Shown in pieces: positions 43,793-55,044 of a stretch of DNA of 64,000 nucleotides. The stretch spans positions 682,001-746,000 of the forward strand of contig JAGFBZ010002129.1 of NCBI GenBank assembly GCA_018398805.1, written 5' to 3'. The position numbers were made by a program, and so were the translations under genes. Origin of the DNA: Hirundichthys speculiger. Lineage: Eukaryota; Chordata; Actinopteri; Beloniformes; Exocoetidae. A model generated the notes under the pieces. The model made no database searches. It saw only the letters and a list, made by a program, of their open reading frames with translations, and was not told where the DNA came from. Position 1 is the stretch's first letter. Every line of letters begins with the position of its first letter.

Positions 43793-44647
43793 ATTTAGAG
43801 AACTGTGAGCTCCTCTCAACCTGCAACTGCTTCAGCCTTGAAAACCAGCTACTGTCCCCTGAGAACTAGACAAGCATCTAAGCTCGCAGCAAAGTGAAGC
43901 TAAAGCCATAAAAATGTGTTTCTATCAATTTGGAGCATCACAACCACTTAGGTGGACAGCTGACAAGTGTATTACAGTACAGGACTGGTTTGAGACATGC
44001 TCTCGCCAGACAAAAGCTACAATATTTGCTTGTTGCAAACTTTGCAGAGCAGCGCTTCCTGTGCTGCCTGGAAAACGAGAAACAAGAGACCTTTTACAGC
44101 CCAGACATCTTGACGTGTAATAGGAAATGAACAGGTGAGGCTAATTTTGTCACTAGTGGCTGAATGCCAACAACTGTCTCAGTGTTCGCCATAATAACAG
44201 GTGCTTTATGACCGCGGAAAATTTTTATGGGACTTTTAACAACAGGAGGAACGACCTCCCTGTCTTTTGGTCACACTGTAGGAAATACAGCCAATTTTTG
44301 CTCACAGAACTTTGTTTCTTTTCCTTTTTTCTTTTTTGGTTTCTTTTATATTATGCCTCAAACAGGAGTTTAGCTGTCCTATCTTGAGGGACACCTGCCG
44401 TCAGAAAATAAAACGAGTACACATTTGAAAAGGTTGCCCATTCTAATAATAATTCTCAGCTTTTGAAAAGTTAAATAACAAGTGAAGCCCAAGGTTATTA
44501 ATTTAATAAAACCAGCTCCTTGTTTGTTGTTATGTCACTTCAGTTTTGTGATCTGTAACCAGAGAAATCTAACTTCAGGTTCCTGCTGTAACCAAACACC
44601 AACGTTCCAACTCACAGGTATGATAGCTCATGTATAACTGAAGAAAA
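43793..44647. other. Remainder of family A, then non-coding sequence
   Basis: The first bases complete the interrupted family A terminus. The rest has open frames of about 66-68 codons in two phases (43914-44130), which resemble no protein I recognise. Confidence 0.45.
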
Positions 44648-44815
44648 GCTGCAGTTCGTCGACTGACCACTAGGAGCTGTCTCTAGAAGCGCCTCAGTCT
44701 CCATTGAACCCCGTGTTAAAATGTTCCAACTCTGCAGCAGAAACATATGATTCAGAAAACCTCTGGGTGACATCACAGTAGGACTGTCCAGATCTTTTAT
44801 ACAGTCTATGGCCGT
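44648..44815 (+). repeat. Short family A deletion derivative with both termini
   Basis: It starts GCTGCAGTTCGTCGACTGACCACTAGG and ends CTGTCCAGATCTTTTATACAGTCTATGG. Only about 168 bp lie between the family start and end, and the whole GCTAAGC-rich middle is absent. It is useful for defining the family ends. Confidence 0.75.
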
Positions 44816-45304
44816 AGCAAGCCAAACTAGCTGCTGTGGTGATATGCTGTTTCTGTTTATTTTTTAAATTACATCTCCACTGTGTAAAATCTGAAAAATA
44901 TGTTTGAAAAGTACTAATGATTCAAATAAACCTGGCCATAGGAATGTCTGCTATAACTCTTTAAAGAATGGAAAAAATAAAATAAAAAAAAATGTATTTC
45001 CTTTAGCATTAATCATCTTTGATCTCTCAGATGTTGTTGCCTGTTGTGGACATCTGGACTCCAGGTTTAAAACCACCAGAAAGCAAACCTGAGACATAAC
45101 TGGCAAATTGTAACATTCAGCAGCTCAATCTGGCATTAAGGAAAATCAGAGAGCAAAAGGAAATAAAGGGACCTTTTTGCGACACAGAACAAATGTACCT
45201 GAAAGTGCAACATATGGCAAAACCCAACATTTGTAGTTTTCACATGAAACGAAATGGTAAAAGGTTGATCTCAAACCAGGATGGATAACAATGACATTTT
45301 TAGT

Positions 45305-45490
45305 CACTGGGCTGTCACCTCACAGGTAGAACGTTCAAAGATTCAAATCTCCACCAGGAGCCTTTATCTGTGGAGTTGTGTCATCTCTTGATCATGTGTG
45401 GATTTTGTCCAGCGTCTCTCGTTTCCGTCTGTAGTCCTCAGATGTGCAGATCACACCCAAACCCCAGTGTTCCACCTTCCGGGTTAAAAG
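45305..45490 (+). repeat. Decayed tRNA-like SINE/LINE-tail relic
   Basis: It has GGGCTGTCACCTCACAGGTAGAA followed by GTTCAAAGATTCAAATC, which resembles an RNA polymerase III B box, then CCTTTATCTGTGGAGTT. This is the wording of a common fish retroposon head, with later GTAGTCCTCAGATGTGCAGATCACA. It is strongly degenerate. Confidence 0.5.
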
Positions 45491-46902
45491 GTTTTTCTTT
45501 TTATATGCACTAAATGATCAAAACACTGGAATGTGAGAAGATTTTTGAAATCAGTTTTATTCTAACATTAGATGATTTAAATTGTTTATTTAAAGGAATG
45601 CAACACAGAATATGAGCATTTATCCTTCCAATGTCTGAATTTACAAAAAATGTTTTAAATTCAGCAGACAGAGATGATTTGTGCAATACAGTGCAGAGCT
45701 TAGAGTGTAATGATATTCTTGATGCACATAAGTATTTGGAGAGGAAAGCAAGAAAACTAAGGACACGATGTGTGGAAAAACAACAAAATCCAAAACTATT
45801 CGTTTGAAAGTGCCTGCACATGACGTGTGGAAGAGTTTAGTAGCAAAATAGGTGCTTGAGTGAACGAATGAACAGTCTTAAGCACTGGCAAACCACAAAA
45901 ATAATAAAAAAAAAAGGCTCTGTGATAACTTATCCTCTTTTGAAGGCTTTTGAAAAAGCACAGGGAGTCCTGACCTGACCAGAGATTTCTACTTTCAGTG
46001 CACTGTACTTAGTTCAGAGTAGCTGTCCAGGATCTCAGGGCCTTTCTGAGAGACAACACCAATTTTACTTTTTTTTTTTTTCACCAAAGAACGTTTTTTT
46101 TTGTGTGTGTGTGTGTGTGGGAGGGTAAACTCCATGTGTGTTGTCATGGCAGCCTATTACAATAATCTCATGTCTCACCTGGGATCGTGACATGGAAGCA
46201 GGATCAATGCTGCACCAAACCTCTACGGCCACATGACTGAGCGTTTCAAGAGCTTTTTTTTTTTTTATTCCACCAACAAAGAGGCAGTTTTGTTGATTCT
46301 TTTACCACATTTCAGTGATCACACATTAAGAACAGTTACGACTGGCATCATTAGAGCGCACCTGGTGACCACTAGCTACTGATGTAAAACCTCCTGAGAG
46401 ACTGGTGACAGAGAAAAGGAAATTAAAGTCGTTACAAGCCTCTACTTTATGGATGACGCAAGTACAGTTGATTAGGTTGCTGTTTTATTTGTCTTTTTTA
46501 AGTGCTGAACTTTACAGTGCAAGACCATTTAAAAAAAAAAAAAGAACTACTGTGAAAAGAAGCATCAAATAGACTGAATGTAAATACTAATATCAATATG
46601 ATCCCCTCAGTAAAACTATGATGACACATTCTCGCATGTACACCTTTGTGCTTAGGGTTATGTTTGGGATCAGAGCAAAATCAGTCCGTTACCCTTTGTA
46701 AGACTGTCAATTAGTGAAATTTGTTGTAAGAAGCTGAAGAAGTATGAAGGGAGACACACACACTTACACACACATTCACTAAGACCAGGCCTGGCTGGAG
46801 CTGGAGATCCAGGCGTGATGGGTTGGGGGTGGGGGGGATGTACTGTACAGACAGGTTTGTGTGCTTGAGCTAGACTGGGTACCATGTACTGGGCTCGGCC
46901 AA
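45491..46902. other. Non-coding stretch, simple repeats
   Basis: It contains a poly(T) run (46070-46081), a (GT)n run (46102-46119), another T run (46253-46267) and an A run (46531-46544). No gene recognised. Some of it may be the 3' untranslated part of the WDFY1 retrocopy, which ends at 46903. Confidence 0.45.
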
Positions 46903-48034
46903 TCAGCGCAGCCAGAAGCCCGTTGCTAAGCTACAGCCAACCACCCGTGTCATATCTCCCGATCTTAATGATACGGTCGCTTCCACAAGTGACCATCAAG
47001 CCTCTACATGGGTCCTCGTGGGCGATGTTGTGTTTCCCCTCGTGGAGCGTCGCCAGCGGCGGTCGGTCTTCTTCTTTGATGGCATCAAAGCGAGTGCCGC
47101 ACACCCACGCAGGGAACTCACAGCCCATGACTGGGAAGGAGGAGCGTTCAGAACTACATTTCCCACACGCAGCCTCGCCACACTTCCTGCAGTGGTGCCG
47201 TCTGAGTCCCAAGATCTCGGTGTTCCACATCAGCTTGATATTCCAAAGGAAAGAGTTGCCTACATTTCTGACAAGAGTCACTATCTACCTACCGAAGCGC
47301 CCTCTTCTCTGCGTGCATCCACGTTCCACACTGCAAACCCTCCGTCGGCTGAGCGTGACACCGACTGCCTCGTTAACTGGAGGTAACGAGGGCCTGAACA
47401 CGCTCATGATGCCCCAGTAACAGCAGTGTTAGTCCCCTGGGGTCCCCGAGTCCCAGATGACATCTACAACAGCTCCTATATTCATGAAAGCTTCATGAGC
47501 TTTCAGTGAAGTGACTGTGGAATATGTCTGCTTCTCCAGTTTCAGCAGAGTGATCTGATCCAGAGAAATCGCCAACAAAAAGCATAACTGCGTGTCATGA
47601 TCGGATTGTAGGAAAGAGACCCAGGCAGTGAAGTCGTGTCTCCCCTGCCACTCTGGGTGCACGTCCAGCTCACATCCTTGTCATGGGCGGTGCTGACCAC
47701 CTACTCACTCTCCAGCCAGATATGTTGTGACGTGGTTCATTTTGTTGAAATCTTCTGAGATGAGAAAGTCTACAACAGCTCCGTTGACCTGACCAATGAA
47801 GATCTGCCGGGTGTCATGGTGGTACGACATGCAGGAGCATGGTGGGGAGGCAGTAGATACTTGCCCAGTACCGATAACTCTCACACTTCAGCCACATTCA
47901 GATGGTCCTGTCCTCACCGACTGTGATCACTCCATCTTCTTCTGGAATTAAAAGGCAGCATCTGAGTGTCCATCAGTCCTGTTCAAGAGAACCCATCTTG
48001 TGGTCTGTGGCCTCGTATGAATTTACGAAGCCAT
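46903..48034 (-). pseudogene. wdfy1: WDFY1 processed pseudogene
   Basis: Read on the minus strand this is an intronless copy of WDFY1, which has WD40 repeats and a FYVE zinc finger that binds phosphatidylinositol 3-phosphate on early endosomes. The normal start Met is at 48034, but the fourth codon is a stop. WD-repeat text follows: LIPEEDGVI and GEDRTI, then a stop, YWASIY, IFIGQVNGAVVDF, SEDFNKMN, GRHDFTAW and QITLLKLEKQTYS. About 30 codons are then lost. The FYVE signature RRHHCRKCG is at 47177-47200 with ACGKCSS next and SFPVMG after it. The end reads HEGKHNI and GLMVTCGSDRIIKI, then a frameshift, then VVGCSLATGF and a stop at 46903. Frameshifts and stops are scattered throughout. Complete first-to-last-codon coverage without introns means a retrocopy. 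WDFY2 is less likely by wording. No clear poly(A) tail or target duplication was found. Confidence 0.9.
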
Positions 48035-48089
48035 GGTTTCACCCAGTCAGTCATACTTTCTCTCCTTCCATGTCTAAGTTAATGCAGTA

Positions 48090-48360
48090 CTGAGAAAAGA
48101 TGCAGTGTCTTGATTGACCACTAGGGGCTGACTCCAAAAGGGAGTCAATCTCCACTGACCCCCATTTTAAAACCCCAACTTTGCAGTAGAAATGGATATA
48201 TTTACGGTTTGGTTCAAGAAACCCTAAGACTAATTTTTACGCCCACTGATACCAACCCAGATTAATGACACTGGAACCTGCCCAGATTTAATTTATGATA
48301 AAATCTGACCAATCAAGGAAATCATCACAGTGTAGTTAGCTGATGTCCTGAAATAAAGTT
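48090..48360 (+). repeat. Repeat family A, 5' fragment
   Basis: TGCAGTGTCTTGATTGACCACTAGGGGCTGACTCC, TTTTAAAACCCCAACTTTGCAGTAGAAAT and later weaker text. It lies directly upstream of the WDFY1 retrocopy start. Confidence 0.7.
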
Positions 48361-49789
48361 TTGCAGCGTAGACTCCACCAGTCATGGATGCACTATGCTT
48401 GTGTTGCACAGAAATACAACAAACATCTTTTTATTTTTTTCATACAGCGATGTCTAAGGTGAAAAAACAATTTAGACAAGCATTCCTTGTCCCCTTAAAG
48501 GGTATCTTTAGGTTTATCTGTGAATCTAAATTCTCTGTAAGGACGAATACAAGCGTAATTTCTTTTTCTCTGTGACCTGCCCGTTGACAGGCGGGATAGA
48601 AACCAGCACCCCTCACGACCCAGACGAGGACTGACGCGGGAATGGAAAATGAACGAGTAGGAACCAGATGGATTGGACTCCAAATGTTAAACACGTCAAC
48701 AGTATTTTACAGTTAGAGAGCCACCGTTGCGGCGCAGAACGATAAACTGTGCAATCAGAGGCAACTGCAGCCAGGCTTCCTAACCTGTGACACACTGTAC
48801 AAAAAAAAGCAACAACCCTTGTGATTCATATCTGCTATAAATGCTTTTCGGTGCTCTGCAGTTTGAATTTTGAGTGAACAATAGTTTCCCCTGAAACATG
48901 ATTATTCTCTTAAGATTTTTTTAGTTTGGAGCATCTGGCAGTCCTGCGTCCATCCAGCGGAAGGTAGGGGACTTTCATGAACCATAAATAATCTGATCAT
49001 ATTACACGTTACATTTATGACACTCGTGAATTGACATGACGGATTATTGCCCTGCGTCGTGTATGCGCATAATATCTCACGGTGTGTCACGAGAGCCAGT
49101 TGGGGGAAACATTTGGTCCTATTCCTCGCTTCCTACCCTGCACTGTCCTCAGACTGCAGGCAGCGTTCTCACCAGCTGCCTCCCTCTCTCGCTCTCTCTC
49201 GCCATTTTTCATGTCTGGATTTTTTTGTCATGGATGGAGTAATGCTGAGTTGGCTCGTGGCGCTCCTAATGAGAGCGAAACTCCCCGGGCTGCTGCCACC
49301 CAAATGGACCTCAGAGAGGCAGCAGGCGGCTCACGCACGCAGATCTGTTTGCTTATGCTGACAATCATGGGACTCTCGATGGCATGATTTTTCACAGAAG
49401 TGATTAATTATGGTTGGATTTAATCACGTGGAGCATTGTGCGTCGGTTGATCGTTGCTAGAAGCACATGCTGAATGGATGAGGACTCACTCTCACTGAAT
49501 AAATCGGCTCCGTACGCAGGCTTTATTAAATAAACTTCATGCTTTATCGCAAATTGGCTGCTGGATGCCTGCCCAAGTCTTGAAAAAAAAAACCTCATGC
49601 ATTGACCCATGCATCGGGCAAGGAACTTAAATAGACAAAATTAATTTTGTTTTGAAACGAGGGCGTGATTTAAAAAAGCCAACTCACTAAATCAGTAAAT
49701 AACGTCCACGCATAAGAGGCAGTATGTCCTCACGCTGGGAACACCAGACAGCAGCTCAGGTCCTTTAATGAGGCAGAAACCACAGAGTG
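48361..49789. other. Non-coding stretch with a unique, motif-rich part
   Basis: No gene recognised. The part at 49000-49470 is unique in the window and carries phrases such as ATGGATGGAGTAATGCTGAG, CTCCTAATGAGAG, GTGATTAATTATGG and TTTAATCACGTGGAGC that resemble vertebrate conserved non-coding elements. That reading is inference. Confidence 0.35.
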
Positions 49790-51070
49790 TAAAAAAGAAA
49801 CCAGACAAACCTTCTGTGATGTTGCTTACAGGTTTTCTGATGAGTCGGTGTGAAAGCCCAGTTTTCGGGAGGGCCCAGTAATCTTAAAATGGACAAATGG
49901 ATGGGACAAACCCAACTCCCCTTAGTTACCACAGGTTAGCTGTTTTAGTTTGGCTTAGGCCCATGTCACAGATGATTGTAGATAACGTTACGATTCATTC
50001 TGAACTGAATCTCTTTACACACCCTCACTCCGGATGTTGCACCTGAGCAACACCTGAAATGAAGTAGTGCCAGAGCTGACTGAGCTACTCACAGTTGCTT
50101 GTTTGCCTTGTAGCCTAGCATTTACAGCAGTGGAGCGAGGTTCAGCTACCTGTTGGCTAGCGGTGCAGTTCATCGACCTGGAAGAGCATGGGGCAAAGAA
50201 GGCTTGACCGGAGGGTCCGGCTGCTCCATCCGCTGAAAAAGGTAGCAGCTGATGAACTCAGGACCGCTGGGCCAGCTGTCCTTTTGTTATCACTGCTTTT
50301 TACTGGGAGAAGGAAAACTTAGCTAAGATTCGCCCCCAGACATCTCCAGGCCAATGCAAAGACAGTCATGAACGTTCTGTGTTGTACTTTTAACAGTCAC
50401 AAAAAGCAATATTATCTTTAAAATATGAGGGAATTGTGCTCCATTGGGTCTTCTTAGATCAGTAGTCAAGTTTACTGAAAGTAGCTAAAGTGACAGCTAG
50501 CCTCCTTGGCTCCCGTCTGCCATCTCAGCTCCCAAACTGGCAAAGGCATCAAGCGAGCTGGCGGCCTTCTCCCCCGAACCCTCCAAGTCTGTTACTACAA
50601 AAAGCCATATTATCTTTAGAATAAGAATAATCACACTCTGCAGCTCGAATTCACTCACTGATGTCACGTTCCCCGTCACTGCTAAGCGCTAAGTAGAGCA
50701 AGTAATGACAGTTAGCCAATGCTGCTAGCAATAAAGCTGCCACTCAAAAATCACGCCCTTAGTTCATAAATATGTCGCTTAATAGTTGACCTAATGAGGT
50801 ACATAGAAATTCAACCCCCATACAGTTGTCATAGATGTGAACTCTTCACCTAAAGGACAAGCTATATATTTATTTTATCAGGCTGTAAATATGTTTGTTT
50901 CTGTTGCAACGTTGCAAAGTCAATAGAAACTGACTCACTTTTGGAGTAGCGCCCAGTGGTCATTGGAGGAAGTGGAGCAATGCCGGATGTAGCCCCCTTG
51001 GTAGAAACAGCACACCAATGTGACTCCAGGGGCTAAATGGGTGGGGGACGACCTCCAACCAATGCATATT
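49790..51070 (-). repeat. Repeat family A copy, minus orientation, long
   Basis: It starts AGAGTGTAAAAAAGAAACCAGAC, continues with CCTTCTGTGATG, GTTAGCTGTTTTAGTTTGGCTTAGG, AACTTAGCTAAGATTCG, AATATTATCTTTAAAATATGAGG, CACTGCTAAGCGCTAAGTAG, CCATACAGTTGTCATAGATGTGA and ACTGACTCACTTTTGGAG, and ends near CCCAGTGGTCATTGG. About 270 bp of the centre are duplicated: AAAAAGC.ATATTATCTTTA occurs near 50402 and 50600. No coding capacity. Confidence 0.78.
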
Positions 51071-52087
51071 TCCAAAGGCAACTGTTATGCTATCTAAGCT
51101 CCAAAGCTAACACATGGGGTTATATGATACCGGGTGTAACGCGCCTTTAGTAATCAGAGGGATAGACAGCTAATAAAATCATACCCAGCTGCCTTCTCAC
51201 TGGTCCACTTCCCATCAATATTAACAAAAGCTTGATGGAAAACCAGGCCAAACCTGCCAGCCTTTTAGAGGTTGAAGGACAGCTTTCAATGTCAGCTCCA
51301 TAAAACACAACTCCCCTTTGCCAAATATCGCGCACACATATTTGTCATAAGTTTTATCACGAGTGAGACAGCAGCGTGCCTTTGAGGACATGCGGGTACA
51401 AAGAAATGCAATGGGATCTGAGAATATGAGCAAGTGAAGGCATGTTTTTACCCAGAGTTCCTACTCCTGACAGGCTTTTTCTCCCTGATTTATGACCTGG
51501 AGGTGAAACAGAGTTTCCCGGTCCACCTCAGAGTGAACAAACTAATGAACCAGATGCATTATTTATTATCGAAAAAGCAAAGCCCAGAACAAAAGCCGAG
51601 GTTTCGGTCAGACACGCTGAAACATTCCTAACGCAGAGAGAAGGAAATGGTTTTTTTTTTTTTTTCCTCCCTGTGTTTTATACTTTGCATGTCAACCCAA
51701 GGCCGGTGCCAAATACAATATTAGCTGGATAGGAGATTGTGTCTGTGTACGTGGTAATACGAGAGGATGATGATGATGATGTTGATGATGATGGCAGCTC
51801 TTTGCTCTAATTCAAGACTGAGATTGATTGTGTGCTAATCTTGATCAGGGGTGGGCAGGCATGCTAGCTGTGAGAGCCAGTGGAAACTCTTAGAACTTAA
51901 TTGTCAGATATTAAAGTGGAGCATAATGGCATCCAGAGCCACAGGGAGAGACACTTCTGAAATAGTGCTTTGTGGTGTTGACATGGAAACCCAAGTCAAA
52001 GTTAAACCAATCAAGTTGGAGTATTTTGGGGCTTTTATTTCTCATTTAAACTTGTGCAAACAAAAATAATCAAATCAAGTAGGTAAT
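51071..52087. other. Non-coding stretch with (GAT)n
   Basis: A GATGATGATGATGAT-type run with one GTT interruption lies at about 51766-51796 and a poly(T) run at 51650-51665. No gene recognised. Confidence 0.5.
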
Positions 52088-52870
52088 ACTAAGCATTCAA
52101 TAGCGTGTGGATCCAACCTTTAGCAGGAATATCTTGAAGTAGTTTCCCGTATGACTGTGGAGAAACTTTGGTCCGTTCTTCTTCACATCATCTCTTCATT
52201 TCCCGAGGTTTTTGGACATTTGCTGAAGCACTGGCCTCTTATGCTCCCCTCACACCATTTCAGTAGAACTGACGTCTGAACTTTGACTCGGCCTTTCCAA
52301 AACCTTAGTTTATTTGATTTGATTTTTTTTCAGCCGGTCTGTTGTTAATTTGCTTGTGCGCCTTGAATTGTTGTTCTGCTGCGTGACCCAGTTTTGAGCT
52401 GTCGGAAAAAATGACCTCACCTTTTCCACTGGAGCGCTCCAGCATCCAGACAGCAGGTGCTGTTTGACTCAGCGATTTAAAGCTATATAGGTCCTGTCGC
52501 TGCAAAACAAGCCCATATCATCACCCCTCCACCGCCGTGCTTTGAAGTGTGTCTGCTGACATGATGGGTTTGGTTTTTGCCAGACTAGTCACATGGTGAC
52601 AGGTCTCATCTGTTCACTAGAAATAGTTTCAGAAGTCTTGCGGTTTATCTTTATGTAGTTTTGCCAACCTCAGTTGTGCTTTAATGTAGTTTTTCAGAGA
52701 GAAGAAACTTTCTTCTTGCAACCCTTCCTAATAAATCATACTCGTTCAGTCTTTTTCTAGTTGTGTTGTTGGTGTGGCCTCTGAAACTGCAGAGTCTGAG
52801 ATAAAGCTCTTAGTTTTTTTTTTTTGTAATAGAGGTCTCTATACCTGCTGATGATCGATTAATAAAGCAC
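52088..52870 (-). mobile_element. Tc1-like relic with transposase remnant, minus strand
   Basis: Same lineage as 29448-30075. The wording in minus-strand order is AAAGACTGAACGAGTATGATT near 52740, AAGACTTCTGAAACTATTTCTAGTG, GGCAAAAACCAAACCCATC near 52575 and CACGGCGGTGGAGGGGTGATGATATGGGC near 52515-52545 (VKHGGGGVMIWAC-like). TGTTTTGCAGCGACAGGACC and AGTCAAAGTTCAGACGTCAG near 52270-52290 follow. Frameshifted throughout. Confidence 0.75.
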
Positions 52871-54776
52871 TGATGAGAAGCAACACCAGGTTGAAACTTG
52901 GCCTCTTAAGTCCTGTGGAAGCAGAAGGGGGATACTTAGTATTGCCCACATGGTTTTTTTCTTTTCTCTCTTTGGCTTCCCGTTAGGGGGAAAACCCTGG
53001 AGATTTATAATCTCTTTTACAAGAGTGCCGCAGCCAAGACAACCAGCAACTGAGAATAACACTTGTTACAATAGCAGTATGCAGTATATGCATAAAATGT
53101 TCACAGAAACGCAACAAAACATCAACAAAATGCCAACATGAAGGTCTAAAATGACCTTTTATTTTAGGCTTACAGACAAGTAATGATCAGATCAGACATG
53201 GCATCTGCAGCCAGGTGTAAATGTTACTAGAATATTAAAAAGAAAAGAGCATAAATTCATGTACTGACACCAGATAGTTGAAGTTCAGGTGGTTTGGAGC
53301 TGATTCAGGTTTCTCAGTGCAGATTGAAACAGTCAAAAGAGTCAAGTCTTGGGAGTAAAGACAGTGACTTTCGGTGTCTTTTCCTTTTGAAGAATGTAAG
53401 TCAGTAGGTAGGACATAAAAACACCAAGAACAGCTTTGTAAAGATATACAGAAGCTTAAAAAAGGGGGTTCTAACTCGTGAATATGATTGTACACCGACA
53501 CTTTGACAACATCTGTTCACCAGGTAGTTGCTGCTGTGTGTTTTTATGTGGTAGACTTTTTTTTTTTGTTTTGTTTTTTTTGTCAAAGCTGGCATTTCTA
53601 TTCACTGCGAGCTCTTCCCAGAACTCCTGAATGAGTTGTGTTTTTGCAGACCGACAGCTGGTCTCCACCTGAGCACATCTGTCCGTTCCACCTGACCTGA
53701 TGATCTGCAGCCCGAACACTTTGGCAGCAGCTTTGTGCACAGGCTTTTCCAAAATCCGGCACATTTAACACATGTTTGGCTTTGGCACGGTTTGGATTCC
53801 AAGCAAAGAGGGGTTTTACCTTCGCCGCATGTTTAATTGTGTTTTGAGTCAGTGTGCGTTACATTTTTCAAGAAAGTTACAAGCTAAACCTGAAGAAAAA
53901 AGGCATTTTATTCAGAAGAAAAATGTCTCCGCTCTTTTCTGTACATTTTTAAGCTTGCAACCTTTTCCGGGGTCCTCACCTGCAGGTTAAAAACCACTTG
54001 TCTGCAGCATAAGCAAGTCGTACAGAAACGACTATTTGGAAAAACATCCATCGTTTCTTCGTGGGGGACGGGCAATCAGGGTGAGATTGTGGGAACCACT
54101 TATGCTTCTGAAAAGATTTACTGTAATCATGTAAAAATGATGTGAAATGAGGGAGGGAGGGGAAGCCCCTTAGGACACTAAAGCAAACCTAAATTCAACA
54201 CAATTTTTCATCTTTTTACTAAGAACCCACGCTTTAATAAACACAGGAAATAAGCTAACGGTTGCTCCAGCCAGCAGGGCTCACCCTTTGCTATAACTGT
54301 TTATCTTTGTTTTTCTTTCATGTGATAAGTCCGTCCTCCGGCCCACAAGCTGTTGTTTTTACCGTAGATGTCATCAATCACGGCAGCATTTAACAATCCC
54401 TTCACATTAATAACCTACTTATTTATTTAAAGCCTCATGGTCTGACAGCAGCAATGAAAACATGCAAGAGGTTGTGTGTTTGACAGTGTATGTAAATTCA
54501 CTGGACAAAAAAACTAACCACATATAATTCAAGTTGCATACATTGCATTTTTAAGTAAAAAAAAAAATAATGGAAAGAGATTTTTTTCAGTTTGCAGCTT
54601 GGAGTTTCAGTGTAAAAACATCTAGCAAGAACTATGCATCTGAAAATACACTGTACATGCTAAAATAAATAAAGTATAAGTGAGATTTATTGTTCCACTT
54701 AGGTAACTATTCGCAGAGCCGATGGAAAGGACCGAGTTTGTAGCTGCTATTTAACTTCAGCCAGTGTTTCGCAACG
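52871..54776. other. Non-coding stretch, no gene recognised
   Basis: AT-rich. Short frames on both strands lack known motifs. A T-rich run lies at 53561-53580. No repeat ends identified. Confidence 0.5.
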
Positions 54777-55044
54777 CTGTAATTACACCACTGGACACAA
54801 GGTGGCAGTGTGAGGAAAATTAGCATCACGGCTTCGGGCAGATTTATGCTTCTGCGTCAAAGATAGCCGCACGTGCACTTCTCCCCTAATATAACTGAGG
54901 GTTGAGTCGATTAGTCGATTTGTACTGCCATCTAGTGGTTGGTGGTGTAATTACAGAGCAACGTAACAATAAAGTTCAAGTATAAACGCCAGAAGACGAC
55001 GCAGGGGCCGTAGATCACGCTGCCATGACGCAGAAGCACAAATC
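54777..55044. repeat. Two interleaved inverted repeats
   Basis: Pair 1: CTGTAATTACACC (54777-54789) with GGTGTAATTACAG (54944-54956), plus nearby GGCAGT/ACTGCC. Pair 2: GATTTATGCTTCTGCGTCA (54841-54859) with TGACGCAGAAGCACAAATC (55026-55044), 18 of 19 matching. The arms alternate (1, 2, 1, 2) rather than nest. These are two small inverted-repeat elements brought into an interlocked arrangement. Confidence 0.85.

Noticed and set aside
46250..46270. Poly(T) run considered as the poly(A) tail of the WDFY1 retrocopy
   Set aside because: It is more than 600 bp from the stop codon, lacks a properly spaced AATAAA and has no paired target duplication.
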